64,000 bases of DNA from Saccharomonospora glauca K62 (GTDB taxonomy: Bacteria > Actinomycetota > Actinomycetes > Mycobacteriales > Pseudonocardiaceae), in the NCBI RefSeq assembly GCF_000243395.2, contig NZ_CM001484.1, positions 3,466,524 to 3,530,523 on the forward strand. Direction: 5' to 3'. The notes under the pieces are model-generated. The model had not been told where the DNA came from, searched no databases, and was given only the letters and a program-made list of their open reading frames with translations. The number at the start of each line of letters is the position of its first letter. The first letter of the stretch is position 1. Both the position numbers and the translations under genes were made by a program. Positions 27,298 to 36,697 of this stretch are shown piece by piece.

Positions 27298-28733
27298 GAC
27301 ACCTCCAACCGGAACATGTCCTCGTTCGTCTCCCGCCTCAGCAACAGCCTGTGGTTGCCGTTACGCACCGCCACCACAGCGGGTTTCGGTTGCTTGTTGT
27401 AGTTGCTCGCCATCGAGTAGCAGTACGCCCCCGTCGCCGCCACGGCGAGCAGGTCACCGGGAGCCAGGGTGTCCGGCAACCAGCAGTCGCGGACCACGAT
27501 GTCACCGGACTCACAGTGCTTTCCCACGACACGGGACAGCACCGCCCGAACCTCGCCCGGTTGGCCGTCGTCGCTGGCGCGGGACACCAGCCGGCAGTCG
27601 TACGCCGCGTCGTACAGGGCGGTGCGGATGTTGTCGCTCATGCCGCCGTCCACGCTCACGTAGCGGCGCGACATGTCCTCACCGAGCGTGACGTCCTTGA
27701 TCGTGCCCACCTCGTACAGCGTCACGGTCCCCGGCCCGGCGATGGCCCGCCCCGGCTCACCGGCGATCCGCGGCACGGGCAGGTCGGCGAACGCGCACTC
27801 CTTGCGCACGATGTCCCGGATCTGCGTGATCATCTGCGCGGGCGGCGGCGGGTTGTCCCGGTCGGTGTAGGAGATGCCGAAACCGCCGCCGAGGTCCACC
27901 AGCGACAGCTGTTCGATCAGTTCCTGACCGTGTTCGGCCCGCAGGTCCGCGAGCAGTCCGACGACCCGGCGCGCGGCGACCTCGAAGCCGTCCGTGTCGA
28001 AGATCTGCGACCCGATGTGGCTGTGGAGGCCGACGAGCTTCAGCGACGTGGTGTTCAACACCCTGCGTACCGCCTCGGCGGCGTCGCCGGAGGCCAGGGA
28101 GAAACCGAACTTCTGGTCCTCGTGGGCCGTGGCGATGAACTCGTGCGTGTGCGCCTCGACCCCCACCGTGACCCTGACCAGGACCGGCTGCACCACGTCG
28201 TGGCGCTCGGCGATCTCGGCGAGCCGGGCGATCTCGTGGTAGGAGTCGAGCACCACGGTGCCCACTCCGGCCTCCACGGCCTGTTCCAGCTCGGCGAGCG
28301 ACTTGTTGTTGCCGTGGAACGTGATGCGCTCGGGCGGGAACTCCGCCCGCAGCGCGATGGCCAGCTCACCGCCGCTGCACACGTCGAGACTGAGCCCCTT
28401 CTCGGCCACCCAGCGGGCCACCTCCGTGCACAGGAACGCCTTGGCGGCGTAGTGCACCAGGGCCGGGTCCTCGAACGCCTCGGCGTACTCGGCACACCGC
28501 GCCTTGAAGTCCACCTCGTCGATCACGAACAGCGGGGTGCCGTACGTCTTCGCGAGCTCGCGCACGTCCACCCCCGCTATCCGCACGACACCGTCGGGAG
28601 CGCGGTAGGTGTTTCGTGGCCAGACCTTCGGGTAGAGCCGGTCGATTTCCTCCGAAGTGGACGGCGGAAAGCCCGCCTGGTCCGCGTGTGGATAGACCTC
28701 CGCGTGCCGGGGCCCCGCGGGATGTGCGCACAT
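27294..28733 (-). CDS. lysA: Diaminopimelate decarboxylase
   Basis: This fold III PLP enzyme decarboxylates meso-DAP to L-lysine. The 479-residue protein has the PLP lysine in [14 protein letters not shown], the HIGSQIFD and GGGFGI motifs of the barrel, and the C-terminal catalytic Cys in [12 protein letters not shown]. It carries an extended N-terminus of about 30 residues like mycobacterial LysA. Its stop overlaps the hom start, so lysine and threonine branches share a transcript. Confidence 0.97.
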   Translation of the reverse strand: MCAHPAGPRHAEVYPHADQAGFPPSTSEEIDRLYPKVWPRNTYRAPDGVVRIAGVDVRELAKTYGTPLFVIDEVDFKARCAEYAEAFEDPALVHYAAKAFLCTEVARWVAEKGLSLDVCSGGELAIALRAEFPPERITFHGNNKSLAELEQAVEAGVGTVVLDSYHEIARLAEIAERHDVVQPVLVRVTVGVEAHTHEFIATAHEDQKFGFSLASGDAAEAVRRVLNTTSLKLVGLHSHIGSQIFDTDGFEVAARRVVGLLADLRAEHGQELIEQLSLVDLGGGFGISYTDRDNPPPPAQMITQIRDIVRKECAFADLPVPRIAGEPGRAIAGPGTVTLYEVGTIKDVTLGEDMSRRYVSVDGGMSDNIRTALYDAAYDCRLVSRASDDGQPGEVRAVLSRVVGKHCESGDIVVRDCWLPDTLAPGDLLAVAATGAYCYSMASNYNKQPKPAVVAVRNGNHRLLLRRETNEDMFRLEVS

Positions 28734-28796
28734 TGCTTACGTTCCTTTACGGCGTTCCCGCACGGCGATGACGCCGCCGGGGCTTGCAGTTGGCCA

Positions 28797-28826
28797 CCTC
28801 CTCGACGCCTGCGCTCGTCGAGGAGG
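28797..28826 (-). terminator. Hairpin between argS and lysA
   Basis: Arms CCTCCTCGACG (28797-28807) and CGTCGAGGAGG (28816-28826) form an 11-bp stem with an 8-nt loop, 13 nt past the argS stop. It is either an intrinsic-like terminator for argS or an attenuator in the lysA leader. There is no T-run. Confidence 0.5.
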
Positions 28827-28838
28827 CGCAACGCTCTG

Positions 28839-30494
28839 CTACATCCGCTCCGGTGCGGACACTCCGAGCAGTGACAGCCCGTTGGCGAGCACCTGACGGG
28901 CGGCCTCGCACAGGGCCAGTCGGGCGTACGTGAGCGGGGTGGGCTCCTCGTCACCCTGGGGCAGGACCCGAGCGGCGTCGTAGAACTTGTGGTAGGCCGA
29001 CGCCAACGACTCCAGATACCGTGCGACGCGGTGCGGTTCCCGCAGCTCGGCCGCCTTCTTCAACACCGAGGGGAACTCACCGATCGTCCTGATCAGGTCG
29101 CCCTCCCTCGGGTGGGTCAGCAGGCTGACGTCCGCGTCGGAACGCAGTTCGAGGTTCTGCTCGGCCGCGTTGCGCTGCAGGGACGCCAACCTGGCGTGCG
29201 CGTACTGGACGTAGAAGACCGGGTTGTCGTTGGTGCGCTTGCGCAACAGGTCCAGGTCCACGTCCAGGGTGGAGTCGACGGAGTACCGGGACAACTCGTA
29301 GCGGGCGGCGTCCACGCCGACGGCCTCGACCAAGTCCTCCATCGTGACGACCGTGCCGGCGCGCTTGCTCATCCGCACCGGCTTGCCACCGCTGACGAGG
29401 TTCACGAGCTGCCCGATCATCACCTCGACGGTGTCGGGGCTGTGTCCCATCGCCGCCGCGGCGGCCTTGAGCCGCGCGATGTAGCCGTGGTGGTCGGCGC
29501 CCAGCATGTAGATGCACAGGTCGAAACCGCGGTTGATCTTGTCCCGCAGGTAGGCGATGTCACCCGCGATGTAGGCGGGCGCGCCGTCGGACTTGATGAC
29601 CACCCGGTCCTTGTCGTCACCGTGCTCGGTGGAGCGCAACCACCAGGCGTTGTCGGCGAAGTACAGGCTGCCGTTGGCCTTGAGCTCCTCCACCACCGAG
29701 GCCACCGCGCCCGAGGTGTGCAGCGAGTCCTCGTGGAAGAACACGTCGAAGTCGGTACCGAACTCGTGCAGGCTCTTCTTGATCTCCTCGAACATGAGCC
29801 CCACGCCGATCCGACGGAACGTCTCGTGGCACTCGTCCTCCGGCAGGGACAGCGCGTTCGGCTCCTCGCGCAGCACCTGCGCGGCGATGTCGTTCACGTA
29901 CGTGCCCGCGTACCCGTCCTCGGGCACGGGCTCGCCCTTCGCGGCGGCGATCAGCGAACGGACGAACCGGTCGATCTGCGCGCCCGCGTCGTTGAAGTAG
30001 TACTCGCGCGTGACCTCGGCCCCCTGCGCGGCCAGCAACCTGCCCAGCGCGTCACCGACGGCGGCCCAGCGCGTGCCACCGAGGTGGATGGGGCCGGTCG
30101 GGTTGGCCGACACGAACTCCAGGTTGATCCGACGTCCCTCGTAGGCGGTGCCGCGGCCGTAGTTCTTTCCTTCCCGCAGCACCTGCCACACGATCTCCCC
30201 CTGCGCGGAGGCGGCGAGGCGGAAGTTGAGGAAGCCGGGGCCCGCGACCTCGGCCGAGTCGATGCTCGGTGAGTCGGAGATCACATCGGCGAGTTCCTGC
30301 GCGAACTCTCGGGGCTGCAACCCGGCCTTCTTCGCCACCTGGAGCGCGAGGTTCGTCGCGTAGTCGCCGTGCTCGGGGTTACGAGGTCGCTCCACTGTCA
30401 CCCGCTCGGGCAGGATGCTGTGGTCGAGCCCACGATCGGAGAAGATCTGGGCGGCGGACTTACGAACGAGTTCAGCAAGAGCGGCGGGAGTCAC
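28839..30494 (-). CDS. argS: Arginyl-tRNA synthetase
   Basis: This class I synthetase charges tRNA-Arg. The 551-residue protein has the N-terminal Add-1 domain, the HIGH-equivalent [17 protein letters not shown], the KMSKS-region [15 protein letters not shown] and the C-terminal anticodon-binding helical domain. GTG 30494 is used. A TACACT -10-like hexamer ends 6 nt before it, so a leaderless mRNA is plausible. A tRNA-Arg gene lies about 3 kb upstream. Confidence 0.96.
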   Translation of the reverse strand: MTPAALAELVRKSAAQIFSDRGLDHSILPERVTVERPRNPEHGDYATNLALQVAKKAGLQPREFAQELADVISDSPSIDSAEVAGPGFLNFRLAASAQGEIVWQVLREGKNYGRGTAYEGRRINLEFVSANPTGPIHLGGTRWAAVGDALGRLLAAQGAEVTREYYFNDAGAQIDRFVRSLIAAAKGEPVPEDGYAGTYVNDIAAQVLREEPNALSLPEDECHETFRRIGVGLMFEEIKKSLHEFGTDFDVFFHEDSLHTSGAVASVVEELKANGSLYFADNAWWLRSTEHGDDKDRVVIKSDGAPAYIAGDIAYLRDKINRGFDLCIYMLGADHHGYIARLKAAAAAMGHSPDTVEVMIGQLVNLVSGGKPVRMSKRAGTVVTMEDLVEAVGVDAARYELSRYSVDSTLDVDLDLLRKRTNDNPVFYVQYAHARLASLQRNAAEQNLELRSDADVSLLTHPREGDLIRTIGEFPSVLKKAAELREPHRVARYLESLASAYHKFYDAARVLPQGDEEPTPLTYARLALCEAARQVLANGLSLLGVSAPERM

Positions 30495-30541
30495 GAGGCG
30501 AGTGTAAGTCCGACGGCGTCCGAGGTTGACACCGGTCGCCG

Positions 30542-30554
30542 GTAGTATCACTAC
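30542..30554. promoter_or_regulatory. Small palindrome in the argS/DUF3105 divergent region
   Basis: GTAGT-ATC-ACTAC is a perfect 13-bp inverted repeat lying about 44 nt before the DUF3105 start; a TTGACA occurs at about 30527. It resembles GntR-type operators in form only. The regulator is unknown. Confidence 0.3.
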
Positions 30555-30597
30555 ACTTCAGAGCGGGTAACCGTCGCCGGACGAATCGACAGGAGCC

Positions 30598-31467
30598 ATG
30601 GCCAACGGAAAGCAGAAGAAGGGCCCCTCGAAGAAGAAGGGCCGCGTCGCCGCGGCTCGGAGTTCGGTGGTCGCCGGGAAGCAGACTCCCTGGGGCACCA
30701 TCGCCGCGGTCGTAGCCATCGTTCTCCTCGCCGCCGGCGTGTTCGGTTACTACTACGTGGCCTCCAGCGACCAGCGCGCCCAGCGCGAACGGGAAGAGGC
30801 CGCCGCCAGCTTCGCGCCCGACGAGAACAACCCCGACCCCTCCGAGAAGATCGACGGTGTCGTACGGCAGGGGTACGAGGGTGGCGCCCACGTGCTGCCC
30901 GACGAACGCGTCGCCTACGACAAGACCCCGCCGTTCGGCGGCCCGCACGACGGTTACTGGGCCGCGTGCAACGGCGTCGTCTACCCGGAGGCGGTACGGA
31001 CCGAGAACATGGTCCACTCGCTCGAACACGGTGCGGTGTGGATCACCTACGACCCCGACCGGATCAAGGGCGAGGACCTGGAGCAGCTCAAACTGCGGGT
31101 CGAGGGCAAGCCGTTCATGATGATGTCGCCGTATCCCGGCCTCGACTCGCCCATCTCGCTGCAGTCGTGGGGCCACCAGCTCAAACTCGACAGCGTCACG
31201 GACGAGCGCATCGACCAGTTCATCGCCGCCCTGCGTCGCAACCCGAACACCTATCCGGAGATCGGCGCCTCCTGTGACGCGTTGGGACCCGGCATGTTCG
31301 ACCCGGACAACCCGCCGCCGTTCAACCCCGAGCCGCCCGGCCCCGACGCCAAGCCGATGGACTACAAGGGCAGCGCGGGCGCCCCGGACGAGGACATGGG
31401 CACCCAGGCGCCGCAGAATCAGGAACAGCAGCAGCAGTCGGAATCCTCGACTCCGAGCGAGGGCTGA
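30598..31467 (+). CDS. DUF3105 membrane-anchored protein
   Basis: A 289-residue protein with a Lys/Arg-rich cytoplasmic N-terminus (about 1-30), one membrane span (about 32-54, IAAVVAIVLLAAGVFGYYYV) and an extracytoplasmic DUF3105 domain (about 85-215). The conserved pattern is clear: PPFGGPHDGYWAACNGVVY followed by MVHSLEHGAVWITYDP, whose His/Cys set suggests metal binding. The tail is Pro/Gln/Ser-rich. Function is unknown. It forms a pair with the DUF305 gene 3 nt downstream, a combination common in actinobacteria. Confidence 0.92.
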   Translation: MANGKQKKGPSKKKGRVAAARSSVVAGKQTPWGTIAAVVAIVLLAAGVFGYYYVASSDQRAQREREEAAASFAPDENNPDPSEKIDGVVRQGYEGGAHVLPDERVAYDKTPPFGGPHDGYWAACNGVVYPEAVRTENMVHSLEHGAVWITYDPDRIKGEDLEQLKLRVEGKPFMMMSPYPGLDSPISLQSWGHQLKLDSVTDERIDQFIAALRRNPNTYPEIGASCDALGPGMFDPDNPPPFNPEPPGPDAKPMDYKGSAGAPDEDMGTQAPQNQEQQQQSESSTPSEG

Positions 31468-31470
31468 GTG

Positions 31471-32202
31471 ATGGCGGCGCAGGAGCAGCCCGAGCCGGAC
31501 GTAGTACCCGACGAGCCGGAAGCCCGCAGTGCGCCGCCCACCTGGTCCCGTGTGGTGATCTTCGGTGCCGCGGCACTCGCGGCGTTGTTGATCGGCGCCA
31601 CGATCGGGCTGGTCATCGGGCAGAACCGTTCGGGAGACGACACGCCCGCCGCCTCGCCACGAGCCGGTTCGGTCGATGTCGGATTCGCCCAGGACATGTC
31701 GCGGCACCACCTTCAGGCCGTCACGATGGCCAACTGGGCCCGCGACCACAGCGACGACCCCGCGATCAAGCAGCTCGCGTTCGACATCGCGAGTGTGCAG
31801 CTCGAACAGGTGGGGCGGATGAAGGGCTGGCTCATGCTGTGGGGGCAGCCCGAGGAGCCGCTGGGTGAGCCGATGCAGTGGATGTCGGGAGGACACGGGC
31901 ACGGACACGGCTCGAACGCCACCGCGACCTCCGACGGGGGCCTGATGCCCGGCATGGCCAGCGAGGAGGAGTTGGCCAAGTTGCGCTCGCTCTCGGGCGA
32001 GGAGCTGGACGTCTACTTCCTCCAGCTCATGCTGCGCCACCACCAGGGCGGTGTCGACATGGCCCAGTACGGCTACGACCACGCGTCCGAGCAGGCGGTA
32101 CGGACGCTGGCCAGGAGCATGCTCGTCTCGCAGGGCGCCGAGATGGACACGATGCGCGGCATGCTGGCCGAACGCGGCGCGGAGCCGCTGCCGTTCCCGT
32201 GA
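31471..32202 (+). CDS. DUF305 family membrane-anchored protein
   Basis: About 243 residues: a short N-terminal cytoplasmic part, one membrane span (about 28-50) and two repeats of the ferritin-like four-helix DUF305 fold. Signature histidines are in FAQDMSRHHLQAVTMANWA and LMLRHHQGGVDMAQYGY. A Gly/His run (GGHGHGHGS) between the repeats hints at metal binding. Function is unproven; relatives occur near copper or zinc genes. A CDF metal exporter converges on it with only 3 nt between stop codons. Confidence 0.9.
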   Translation: MAAQEQPEPDVVPDEPEARSAPPTWSRVVIFGAAALAALLIGATIGLVIGQNRSGDDTPAASPRAGSVDVGFAQDMSRHHLQAVTMANWARDHSDDPAIKQLAFDIASVQLEQVGRMKGWLMLWGQPEEPLGEPMQWMSGGHGHGHGSNATATSDGGLMPGMASEEELAKLRSLSGEELDVYFLQLMLRHHQGGVDMAQYGYDHASEQAVRTLARSMLVSQGAEMDTMRGMLAERGAEPLPFP

Positions 32203-32205
32203 GGG

Positions 32206-33129
32206 TCACCAACGCAGTTGCTCGCAGCGGCGGGCCGACTCCCTCGGCTCCACCTGGAGCGTGGCGTGCTCGATCGCGTAGCGCGAAGACAGCAGTCGTT
32301 GCGCCGAGGAGAGCACCTCGGCCGAGTCGGTGTCGGACTCCACGGTGAGATGCGCCGAGGCGACCTCCATGCCGGAGGTTAGTGTCCAGACGTGCAGGTC
32401 GTGGACGTCCTCGACACCCGGCAGTTCGTGCAGGTCACTGTTGAGCGCCTCCACGTCGATGCCACGGGGCGCGTGCTGGAAGAGGATGCGCAACGCGCGG
32501 CGGGCGAGCACGACGGTGCGGGGCAGCACGAACACGCCGATGGCCACACCGATGATCGGGTCGGCGTAGCGCCAGCCGGTGGTGAGGGTGAGCGCTCCAC
32601 TGACGAGAACGCCGATCGAGCCGACGAGATCGGCGAGCACCTCCAGGTAGGCCCCGCGCACGTTGAGGCTCTCGTCGGCCCCCCGACGCAGCAGCAGGAA
32701 GGCGATCACGTTCGCCACCAGGCCGAGCGCCGCCACCACCAAGACGGGGAGGCCGGGCACCTCGGGCGGGTCGGTGAGCCGCTGGATCGCCTCGTAGACG
32801 ACGTATCCGGCGACCCCGAACAACAACACGGCGTTGGCGAGCGCGGCCAACACCTCGGCGCGGTACATGCCGAACGTGCGCGTGAACGTGGGACCGCTGC
32901 GGCCGGCGAGGTGGACGGCGACGAGCGCCATACCGACACCGAGCACGTCGGTGAACATGTGGCCGGCATCGGAGATGAGCGCCAACGACGACGTCGCGAA
33001 GCCCACACCGGCCTCGACGACCATGACGACCGCGCCGAGCACGAGCGCGACCGTCAGGCTCGTGACATAGCGCCCGGATGCGCTGGCACTCCGCGGAGGC
33101 AGGTGCCCGTGTCCGTGTCCGTGTCCCAT
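32206..33129 (-). CDS. Cation diffusion facilitator (Zn/Co/Cd efflux) transporter
   Basis: A 307-residue CDF exporter that moves divalent metal out in exchange for protons. It starts with a His-rich MGHGHGHGHLPP, then six membrane spans. Metal-site motifs are LISDAGHMFTDVLG in TM2 and LEVLADLVGSIG in TM5. The C-terminal cytoplasmic ferredoxin-like domain has VHDLHVWTLTSGMEVASAHL. The ribosome-binding site GGAGGAAGG precedes the ATG. An operator-like element sits in the promoter (33162-33190), suggesting metal-responsive repression. Confidence 0.94.
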   Translation of the reverse strand: MGHGHGHGHLPPRSASASGRYVTSLTVALVLGAVVMVVEAGVGFATSSLALISDAGHMFTDVLGVGMALVAVHLAGRSGPTFTRTFGMYRAEVLAALANAVLLFGVAGYVVYEAIQRLTDPPEVPGLPVLVVAALGLVANVIAFLLLRRGADESLNVRGAYLEVLADLVGSIGVLVSGALTLTTGWRYADPIIGVAIGVFVLPRTVVLARRALRILFQHAPRGIDVEALNSDLHELPGVEDVHDLHVWTLTSGMEVASAHLTVESDTDSAEVLSSAQRLLSSRYAIEHATLQVEPRESARRCEQLRW

Positions 33130-33161
33130 CGCCTTGCCTTCCTCCAGCCGTGCCGACCTCG

Positions 33162-33190
33162 AACATATAGTTACATGCGCATGAGTTCAA
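33162..33190 (-). promoter_or_regulatory. Promoter with ATGCGCAT palindrome upstream of the CDF gene
   Basis: On the minus strand a -35 TTGAAC (33190-33185) and a -10 TATGTT (33167-33162) are spaced by exactly 17 bp. The palindrome ATGCGCAT (33175-33182) lies in the spacer, the usual position for an ArsR/SmtB-type metal-sensing repressor. The repressor itself is not in this window. Confidence 0.5.
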
Positions 33191-33339
33191 GAATGGCGCG
33201 ACGGCTCTCACCAGCGCCTTCCACCGCCGTCGAAGCTTCCCGGCCTCCCCGGCGACGAAACCCGGAGACCCCGGAAACCGACCCACCGACACGGCCTCAC
33301 GGGGCATGCGCTAAGCTTCACTCGTCGCACACGCGATGG

Positions 33340-33412
33340 GCCCTCGTAGCTCAGTGGATAGAGCACTGCCCTCCGGAGGCAGGTGTCGCAGGTTCGAATC
33401 CTGCCGAGGGCG
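33340..33412 (+). tRNA. tRNA-Arg(CCG)
   Basis: A 73-nt cloverleaf: acceptor stem GCCCTCG/CGAGGGC with discriminator G, D arm GCTC...GAGC, anticodon stem CTGCC/GGCAG with loop CTCCGGA giving anticodon CCG, and T arm GCAGG-TTCGAAT-CCTGC. CCA is not encoded. It reads CGG arginine codons, frequent in this genome. It lies between the CDF gene and accessory genes, but I see no duplicated 3' end that would mark an integrated element. Confidence 0.96.
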
Positions 33413-33714
33413 CCCAGATCACAGCGTCTCTCGCCTCAGCCGAAATCATTCTCAGGACACGTTCGTGTCACATACCGCGGGTCCGTGCGGCCGGAAGCTG
33501 AGGACTCGGAGAGAGCGAGTCTCGTGTCATGGCTTTCTCCCCGTGACCTCGCCACCGCCTTCCGTGGCAGCCCGGCCACCAAGAACGTCAGCGGCTCTCC
33601 GGCCCGGTGACGGAGCAGGCCACAAGTCGACGTTCTCGCAGGTCAGCACAACCGGCCAGGTTTGGCCTCCACATGACCTTGGCCGATTGGCGACTCGGCC
33701 CCACCATCCACTAC
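33413..33714. other. Intergenic region after tRNA-Arg
   Basis: About 300 nt between the tRNA and the preferred start of the ESX-type amidase. The amidase frame remains open back to a GTG at 33607 (and an ATG at 33673), but that upstream part is basic and has no ESX-like character. I see no terminator, tRNA or convincing promoter in it. Confidence 0.4.
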
Positions 33715-34977
33715 ATGATCACCTACCAGCAGCTCCGGGACGTCAACCCGGACATGTTCGCGACGGCGGCCGACGACTGGCTCGTCGTCGCCAAGGAAGC
33801 CGAGACCGCCGCGGACGACATCTACGAAAGCGACGCCGACGGCCTCGAAGACAACTGGACGGACGAACTCGGCGAGCAAGCCCGCGCGGAATGTCAAAAG
33901 ATCGCTCAGGACTACCACATCGCCGCGCTCGCGAGCCGAGGCGTCCTGACCGTGCTGGACGGGTTCGCCGATGCCGTGCGGATGGTCAAGCGGAACCTCG
34001 AATCCGCCGTGGACTTCGCCACCGGAGCCGGGTTGTCCGTCTCCGACGACGGTCACGTCACCGTTCCGCCCGGCAACGACGATCCCCGTGCCGCCGAACA
34101 GGCCGCCCGTGCCAACGAACTCGTCATCGACGCGCTCACGGCCGCGACCCGAATCGACGAGGAGGCCCGGACGGCGCTGTACGACCTGGTGCGACAGGCA
34201 AGCATCGACACGGTCATGAGTGAGGACGAGATCGCCGAAACGGTGCTCAACGGCCCCGTCAAAGCAGCGGGTCTCGCCACCTTGGAAATGATCAAAGAGA
34301 GCATGCCGCTCGACGAGAGCGCCGAAGAACAAACAGCGTGGTGGCACTCCCTGAATCCCGAACAGCAACGCGAGTACATGCGAGCCGCTCCGGTCGAGCT
34401 TCACGACATGGCCGGGATTCCGGACACCGTGAAACGGGAACTCATCGGGAACGACGGTATGAACCGGGTCGAGATGGTTCGGTGGGCTCAACAGTACGGG
34501 GAGACCGAGTACCGCAACATTCCCGGCATGGCGAACTGCACGAACTTCGTCTCCTACGCCATGCACGAAGGCGGTGGGGTGCCCGAGAACGCCGACGGCA
34601 TCACCCCGTACGACGAGGACGACTGGTCGCAGGATCACGATCATTGGGGGATACCCGGCCTCAACGAGCTGGACAAACAGCAGCAAAGCGCTTCCTGGGC
34701 CGCGGCCCGGAACCACCACGACTACATGTTGAGTCACGGCGGCGAAACCGTGTCCCCGGCCGAGGCGATGCCCGGCGACATCATCTACTTCGAAAACACC
34801 GAAGGAATACACCATGCCGCGGTGGTCACGGCCATCACACCGGACGGCGAGATCATGTACACGCAGCACACCGGGGAACACACCAACCTCAGCCTCACCG
34901 ACCGGCAGGCCTTCAACAACATCTACAGCGGTGAGGACACCCCGATCATCGTCCGGCCGCATCCCGACTGGATCTGA
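33715..34977 (+). CDS. ESX-type (WXG100-like) protein with C-terminal amidase domain
   Basis: About 420 residues from ATG 33715. The N-terminal half is a WXG100/LXG-like helical region (MITYQQLRDVNPDMFATAADDW), followed by a spacer ending HDMAGIPDTVKRELIGN, common in actinobacterial type VII-exported toxins. The C-terminal part (about 255-415) is an amidase_6/CHAP-like domain with catalytic Cys in MANCTNFVSYAMHEGGG and His in EGIHHAAVVTAI. No signal peptide is present, so export would be by type VII secretion. Likely a peptidoglycan hydrolase or antibacterial effector. Starts at 33607 or 33673 are possible. Confidence 0.8.
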   Translation: MITYQQLRDVNPDMFATAADDWLVVAKEAETAADDIYESDADGLEDNWTDELGEQARAECQKIAQDYHIAALASRGVLTVLDGFADAVRMVKRNLESAVDFATGAGLSVSDDGHVTVPPGNDDPRAAEQAARANELVIDALTAATRIDEEARTALYDLVRQASIDTVMSEDEIAETVLNGPVKAAGLATLEMIKESMPLDESAEEQTAWWHSLNPEQQREYMRAAPVELHDMAGIPDTVKRELIGNDGMNRVEMVRWAQQYGETEYRNIPGMANCTNFVSYAMHEGGGVPENADGITPYDEDDWSQDHDHWGIPGLNELDKQQQSASWAAARNHHDYMLSHGGETVSPAEAMPGDIIYFENTEGIHHAAVVTAITPDGEIMYTQHTGEHTNLSLTDRQAFNNIYSGEDTPIIVRPHPDWI

Positions 34978-35016
34978 ACCGACCGACACGATCAATCGCA
35001 ACCGAGGAGGCCCCCG

Positions 35017-35343
35017 TTGGCACCACCGGACATCCGAATGAACCCGCCCGGTGTTCACAACACCGCCGAGCGTCTCGCGGACATCGCGGAAACGGCGAAG
35101 ACGAACATCAGCTCGCTGTTCGCCTCCAGTGACGCCGCCGCCACCGCACATCCCGGTTGGCGGACCAGCAGCGCGTTGGCCGCTTGTACCGACACCTGGC
35201 GGACGGAACTCGTCACGGTAATCGAACGCACCACGGACGTCGCCGGGAAACTGCACACGAGCGCAACCGAAGTGACCGAAGCGGACGCCGAGGCCCGCGA
35301 ACGACTGACGGCCGCCGTCAGCGGGTTGCAGACGAACGACTGA
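35017..35343 (+). CDS. Small WXG100/ESX-like protein
   Basis: A 108-residue helical protein with the TTG start supported by GAGGAGG 6 nt upstream. It has a WXG-like turn, AAATAHPGWRTSSALAAC, between two predicted helices, and no signal peptide. It lies 39 nt after the amidase gene. Such small partners form heterodimers with, or accompany, ESX effectors, so it is probably a co-secreted partner or chaperone. An immunity role is less likely from the fold. Confidence 0.75.
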   Translation: MAPPDIRMNPPGVHNTAERLADIAETAKTNISSLFASSDAAATAHPGWRTSSALAACTDTWRTELVTVIERTTDVAGKLHTSATEVTEADAEARERLTAAVSGLQTND

Positions 35344-35704
35344 TCACACCGGCGGGATCGCTCGGCCGGCTCGTCCGCCGGTCGCGTTCCCGGCCCCGGC
35401 ACGGCGCCCACCACGGCGAGGCGCACGACGCGACTCCCCGCGACCAGCCGGTCGGTGGCGAGCCCGGAAGACCGAACGGATCACATCACCCCGCACGGCG
35501 AAGGCGTCCACCCCCGCACCGCCCGAGACGGCACTACGCGAACTCACCGACGACAGCGAGTTCTCCCTCGTGGTTCCCCACGACTTCCTCACCGAGACCG
35601 AGCGGGACGCGCTCCGGCCCGGTCACGTGCCGCCAACCGGCGGCGAAGACGAGAAACCGTGTGGTCGCCGGCCCACCCTCGCGACCGGCGATCACACGGC
35701 GTAG
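35344..35704 (+). pseudogene. Possible frameshifted coding remnant downstream of the WXG100 gene
   Basis: No intact gene is present in this 365-nt gap, but two stretches look coding. In one frame the stretch at about 35405-35490 reads GAHHGEAHDATPRDQPVGG, and in another the stretch from about 35500 to a TAG at 35702-35704 reads as ETALRELTDDSEFSLVVPHD and continues with FLTETERDALRPGHVPP. Both have the high GC3 of real genes, and no start codon opens the second frame before an internal GTG. A decayed third gene of the ESX-type locus is the simplest reading; I do not recognise the product. Confidence 0.3.
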
Positions 35705-35708
35705 CGAC

Positions 35709-36449
35709 TCAGCAGTTCGGGGCGCTCCAGAATCGGCTCGCCTTGTTACCCACGTGCACGTGGTCGTTGTGGCCCGGATAGCCCGGCCCGAGGAGCTCCT
35801 CGAAGCCCGCCGACTTTCCGCCGTTCCACATCTGGCACTGGCTGGGACCACTGCTCAGTCCGAGGTCGGCAGCCTGCCCGTACATGTGCAGGCTGGTGGA
35901 CGACCCACCCACGGACGCGTTGCACGAGACGCTGCGGAAACCGGAGGTGACCACCAAAGGACGGTCGCCGAGCTTGTGGCGCAGCGCTTCGAGCTGCCAC
36001 ATGACCCGGCGCATGTTCTCCCGCGCCGTGGCCGCGGGAACCTTGCCGCCTTCGTAGTTACGGGCGCCGCAGTTGTAGTTGAACTCCGAGTGGTCGAAGT
36101 GGATCGGCGTGCAGTCGGCGTCCTGGAGCTCGTAGATCTTGTTGAAGGTCTGGGTACCGGCCACGCCGTCGGGCGTCAGCCCGTATCCACTTTGGAATCG
36201 CTTGACCGCCGCCTCGGTGGCGGGGCCGTACTCGCCGTCGATGGCGAGGTTCTCGCCCGAGGCGACCCAACCGGCCACCCGGATCTGCAGTTCCCTCACG
36301 TCACTGCCGCTCATACCGCGCTGAAGCACGCGGTTCCACGTGTAGCACTCGTCGGCCGCCGCGATGCTGGGCGTCATCACGCCCGTCACCACGGCACCTC
36401 CGAGGACGAGCGCCACGACAGCGAGCACATACCCGATCCGTCTACGCAT
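35709..36449 (-). CDS. Secreted M15 family peptidase with peptidoglycan-binding domain
   Basis: A 246-residue exported protein: a signal peptide (1-31, ending SIAAA), a peptidoglycan-binding domain 1 (about 42-107, LQRGMSGSDVRELQIRV and FQSGYGLTPDGVAG) and an M15_3-type D,D-/L,D-carboxypeptidase domain (about 115-246). Zinc ligands are His188 and Asp195 in SLHMYGQAADLGL and His230/His232 in HNDHVHV. Cysteine pairs suggest disulfides. It should trim wall cross-links outside the cell. The ATG at 36449 has GGAGG upstream. Confidence 0.92.
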   Translation of the reverse strand: MRRRIGYVLAVVALVLGGAVVTGVMTPSIAAADECYTWNRVLQRGMSGSDVRELQIRVAGWVASGENLAIDGEYGPATEAAVKRFQSGYGLTPDGVAGTQTFNKIYELQDADCTPIHFDHSEFNYNCGARNYEGGKVPAATARENMRRVMWQLEALRHKLGDRPLVVTSGFRSVSCNASVGGSSTSLHMYGQAADLGLSSGPSQCQMWNGGKSAGFEELLGPGYPGHNDHVHVGNKASRFWSAPNC

Positions 36450-36697
36450 TGCGCCTCCGCAGGATGAGTGCGTCGTGCAGGGTTCGTCGCACGCCCGGCA
36501 TCCTGCAGTGATCTTGTCTCATAGTCAATAAGAGTTTCGAAAATTTTCACCTCACAACGCAAGATCCTCCCAACTCAGCCCCGCCTTCACTCTCGCCGCC
36601 GGAGATGGGGACCGACACTCGCGTGTAGACACTCGGGAAAGTCGGTTCGAACCGTTCCCCCGAGGAAAGCCGCGCGGCCACGGGGAATCCGAGCCGT

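Noticed and set aside
28734-28838. Lysine riboswitch upstream of lysA
   Set aside because: The 105-nt gap is too short and shows only one simple hairpin.
33340-33412. tRNA-Arg as attachment site of an integrated element
   Set aside because: No integrase and no duplicate of the tRNA 3' end was seen in the window.
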